From assembly GCA_011524475.1 (NCBI GenBank), contig WTKG01000031.1:1-6116 (forward strand): 6,116 bases of DNA, given 5' to 3'. The stretch is from Demequinaceae bacterium (GTDB lineage Bacteria > Actinomycetota > Actinomycetes > Actinomycetales > Demequinaceae). Positions within the stretch are counted from its first letter, which is position 1; the number at the start of each line of letters is the position of its first letter. The position numbers were made by a program, and so were the translations under genes. Shown one piece after another: positions 5,520 through 6,116 of the stretch. The notes under the pieces are model-generated. The model ran no database searches, was not told the origin of the DNA, and was given only the letters and a program-made list of their open reading frames with translations.

Positions 5520-6116
5520 ATGGCGCAGGCAACACAGACGTATAAATACACGTACCGCGATAGTTCAGGGAAGATGCAAAAAGGAACTATCGAAGCCTCA
5601 AACGAGGCATTAGTGTCTCAGCGCCTGCGGACGATGGGCCTCGCGCCAATTTCGATTGACCCCGTGAGAACTGGCGGGCTGAATACAGAGATCAAAATCC
5701 CTGGACTTTCTGACCGTATTCAGTTGAAAGACATCGCGGTGATGTCACGACAGTTAGCCACGATGATCCAGTCGGGCTTGTCGATTATTCGTGCCCTTAA
5801 CATCCTTGCCGAACAAACTGAAAACACTGCGCTTGCAAAAGTTATTGGCGATGTGCGCGGAGATGTAGAAGCGGGTAACTCTTTATCTCAGTCATTGGGG
5901 CGCCACCCACGAGTCTTTCCACCTCTCATGATCAATATGGTCCGGGCGGGAGAAGTCGGCGGATTCTTAGATGCAGTACTTGTGTCGATTGCCGAAAATT
6001 TTGAGGCAGAAGTAAAACTTCGCGGGAAAATAAAGTCCGCAATGGCGTATCCCACAGTTGTTTTTGTTGTCGCAATTTTTGCCGTAATTGGGATGCTGCT
6101 TTTCATCGTCCCGGTA
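5520..6116 (+). CDS. pilC: Type IV pilus inner-membrane platform protein PilC (5' part, cut by window end)
   Basis: The frame stays open for 199 codons to the edge of the window, so the C-terminal half is missing. PilC is the polytopic membrane platform on which PilB and PilT act; it belongs to the GspF/T2SSF family. Residues 5-48 form the short N-terminal domain typical of the family, with YKYTYRDSSGK and later LRTMGLAPISI. The first T2SSF domain begins near 70 (LKDIAVMSRQLATMIQSGLS, then IIRALNILAEQ). It includes INMVRAGEVGGFLDAVL at 138-154, matching the conserved GE-x-GG-x-L element. The first transmembrane helix begins around 177 after the conserved AYPT. A full protein would be about 400 residues with a second T2SSF repeat. 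The ATG lies 8 bases after the pilT stop. AGGAG at 5510-5514, which includes the last bases of that stop, is well placed as its ribosome binding site. A GspF of a secretion system is the alternative, unlikely next to pilT. Confidence 0.95.
   Translation, partial: MAQATQTYKYTYRDSSGKMQKGTIEASNEALVSQRLRTMGLAPISIDPVRTGGLNTEIKIPGLSDRIQLKDIAVMSRQLATMIQSGLSIIRALNILAEQTENTALAKVIGDVRGDVEAGNSLSQSLGRHPRVFPPLMINMVRAGEVGGFLDAVLVSIAENFEAEVKLRGKIKSAMAYPTVVFVVAIFAVIGMLLFIVPV

Noticed and set aside
1..6116. tRNA or rRNA genes, CRISPR arrays, insertion sequences or att sites
   Set aside because: Coding genes occupy nearly all of the window, and I saw no spaced repeats, transposase frames, terminal repeats or RNA-gene signatures on either strand.

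Overview
The window is a dense, single-strand stretch of what looks like an actinobacterial chromosome. Every gene reads on the + strand. The recognised genes, in order, are ruvX, mltG, aroE, pilB, pilT and the first 199 codons of pilC. A five-codon tail of an upstream gene, most likely alaS, sits at the left edge. The order alaS-ruvX-mltG-aroE is a familiar actinobacterial arrangement. From memory, several Micrococcales and Actinomycetales carry a type IV pilus cluster directly after aroE. Judged by eye, base composition is only moderately GC-rich, which would suit a lower-GC Actinomycetaceae-type organism better than a streptomycete. That placement is inference; no search was run.

Positions 1-2449 form a housekeeping block with overlapping reading frames. 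The upstream tail and ruvX share a GTGA junction, ruvX and mltG overlap by 8 bases, and mltG and aroE overlap by at least 11. RuvX is the YqgF/RuvC-fold nuclease linked to 16S rRNA maturation. MltG is the membrane-anchored endolytic murein transglycosylase. AroE is shikimate dehydrogenase. Two perfect 8-bp inverted repeats lie in the 3' ends of ruvX and mltG, just before the next start codon. The second one covers a possible aroE ribosome binding site.

Positions 2450-2519 are the only true intergenic gap before the pilus genes. It holds a possible promoter and a good Shine-Dalgarno for pilB, and no terminator is visible. Positions 2520-6116 form the pilus motor block: PilB (extension ATPase), PilT (retraction ATPase) and PilC (inner-membrane platform). 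PilB and PilT act on the platform PilC to add and remove pilin subunits, so the cell probably makes dynamic, retractable pili. Pilins, prepilin peptidase and assembly proteins are not in the window and would be expected to the right.

Nothing here looks like a wholly undescribed system. The points most worth a second look are a tandem MshEN-type (c-di-GMP-binding) motif pair at the PilB N-terminus with an altered lead residue, and a 21-codon open frame that exactly fills the pilB-pilT gap. Others are a Pro/Ala/Gln-rich extension on PilT and several perfect inverted repeats inside genes or at gene junctions.
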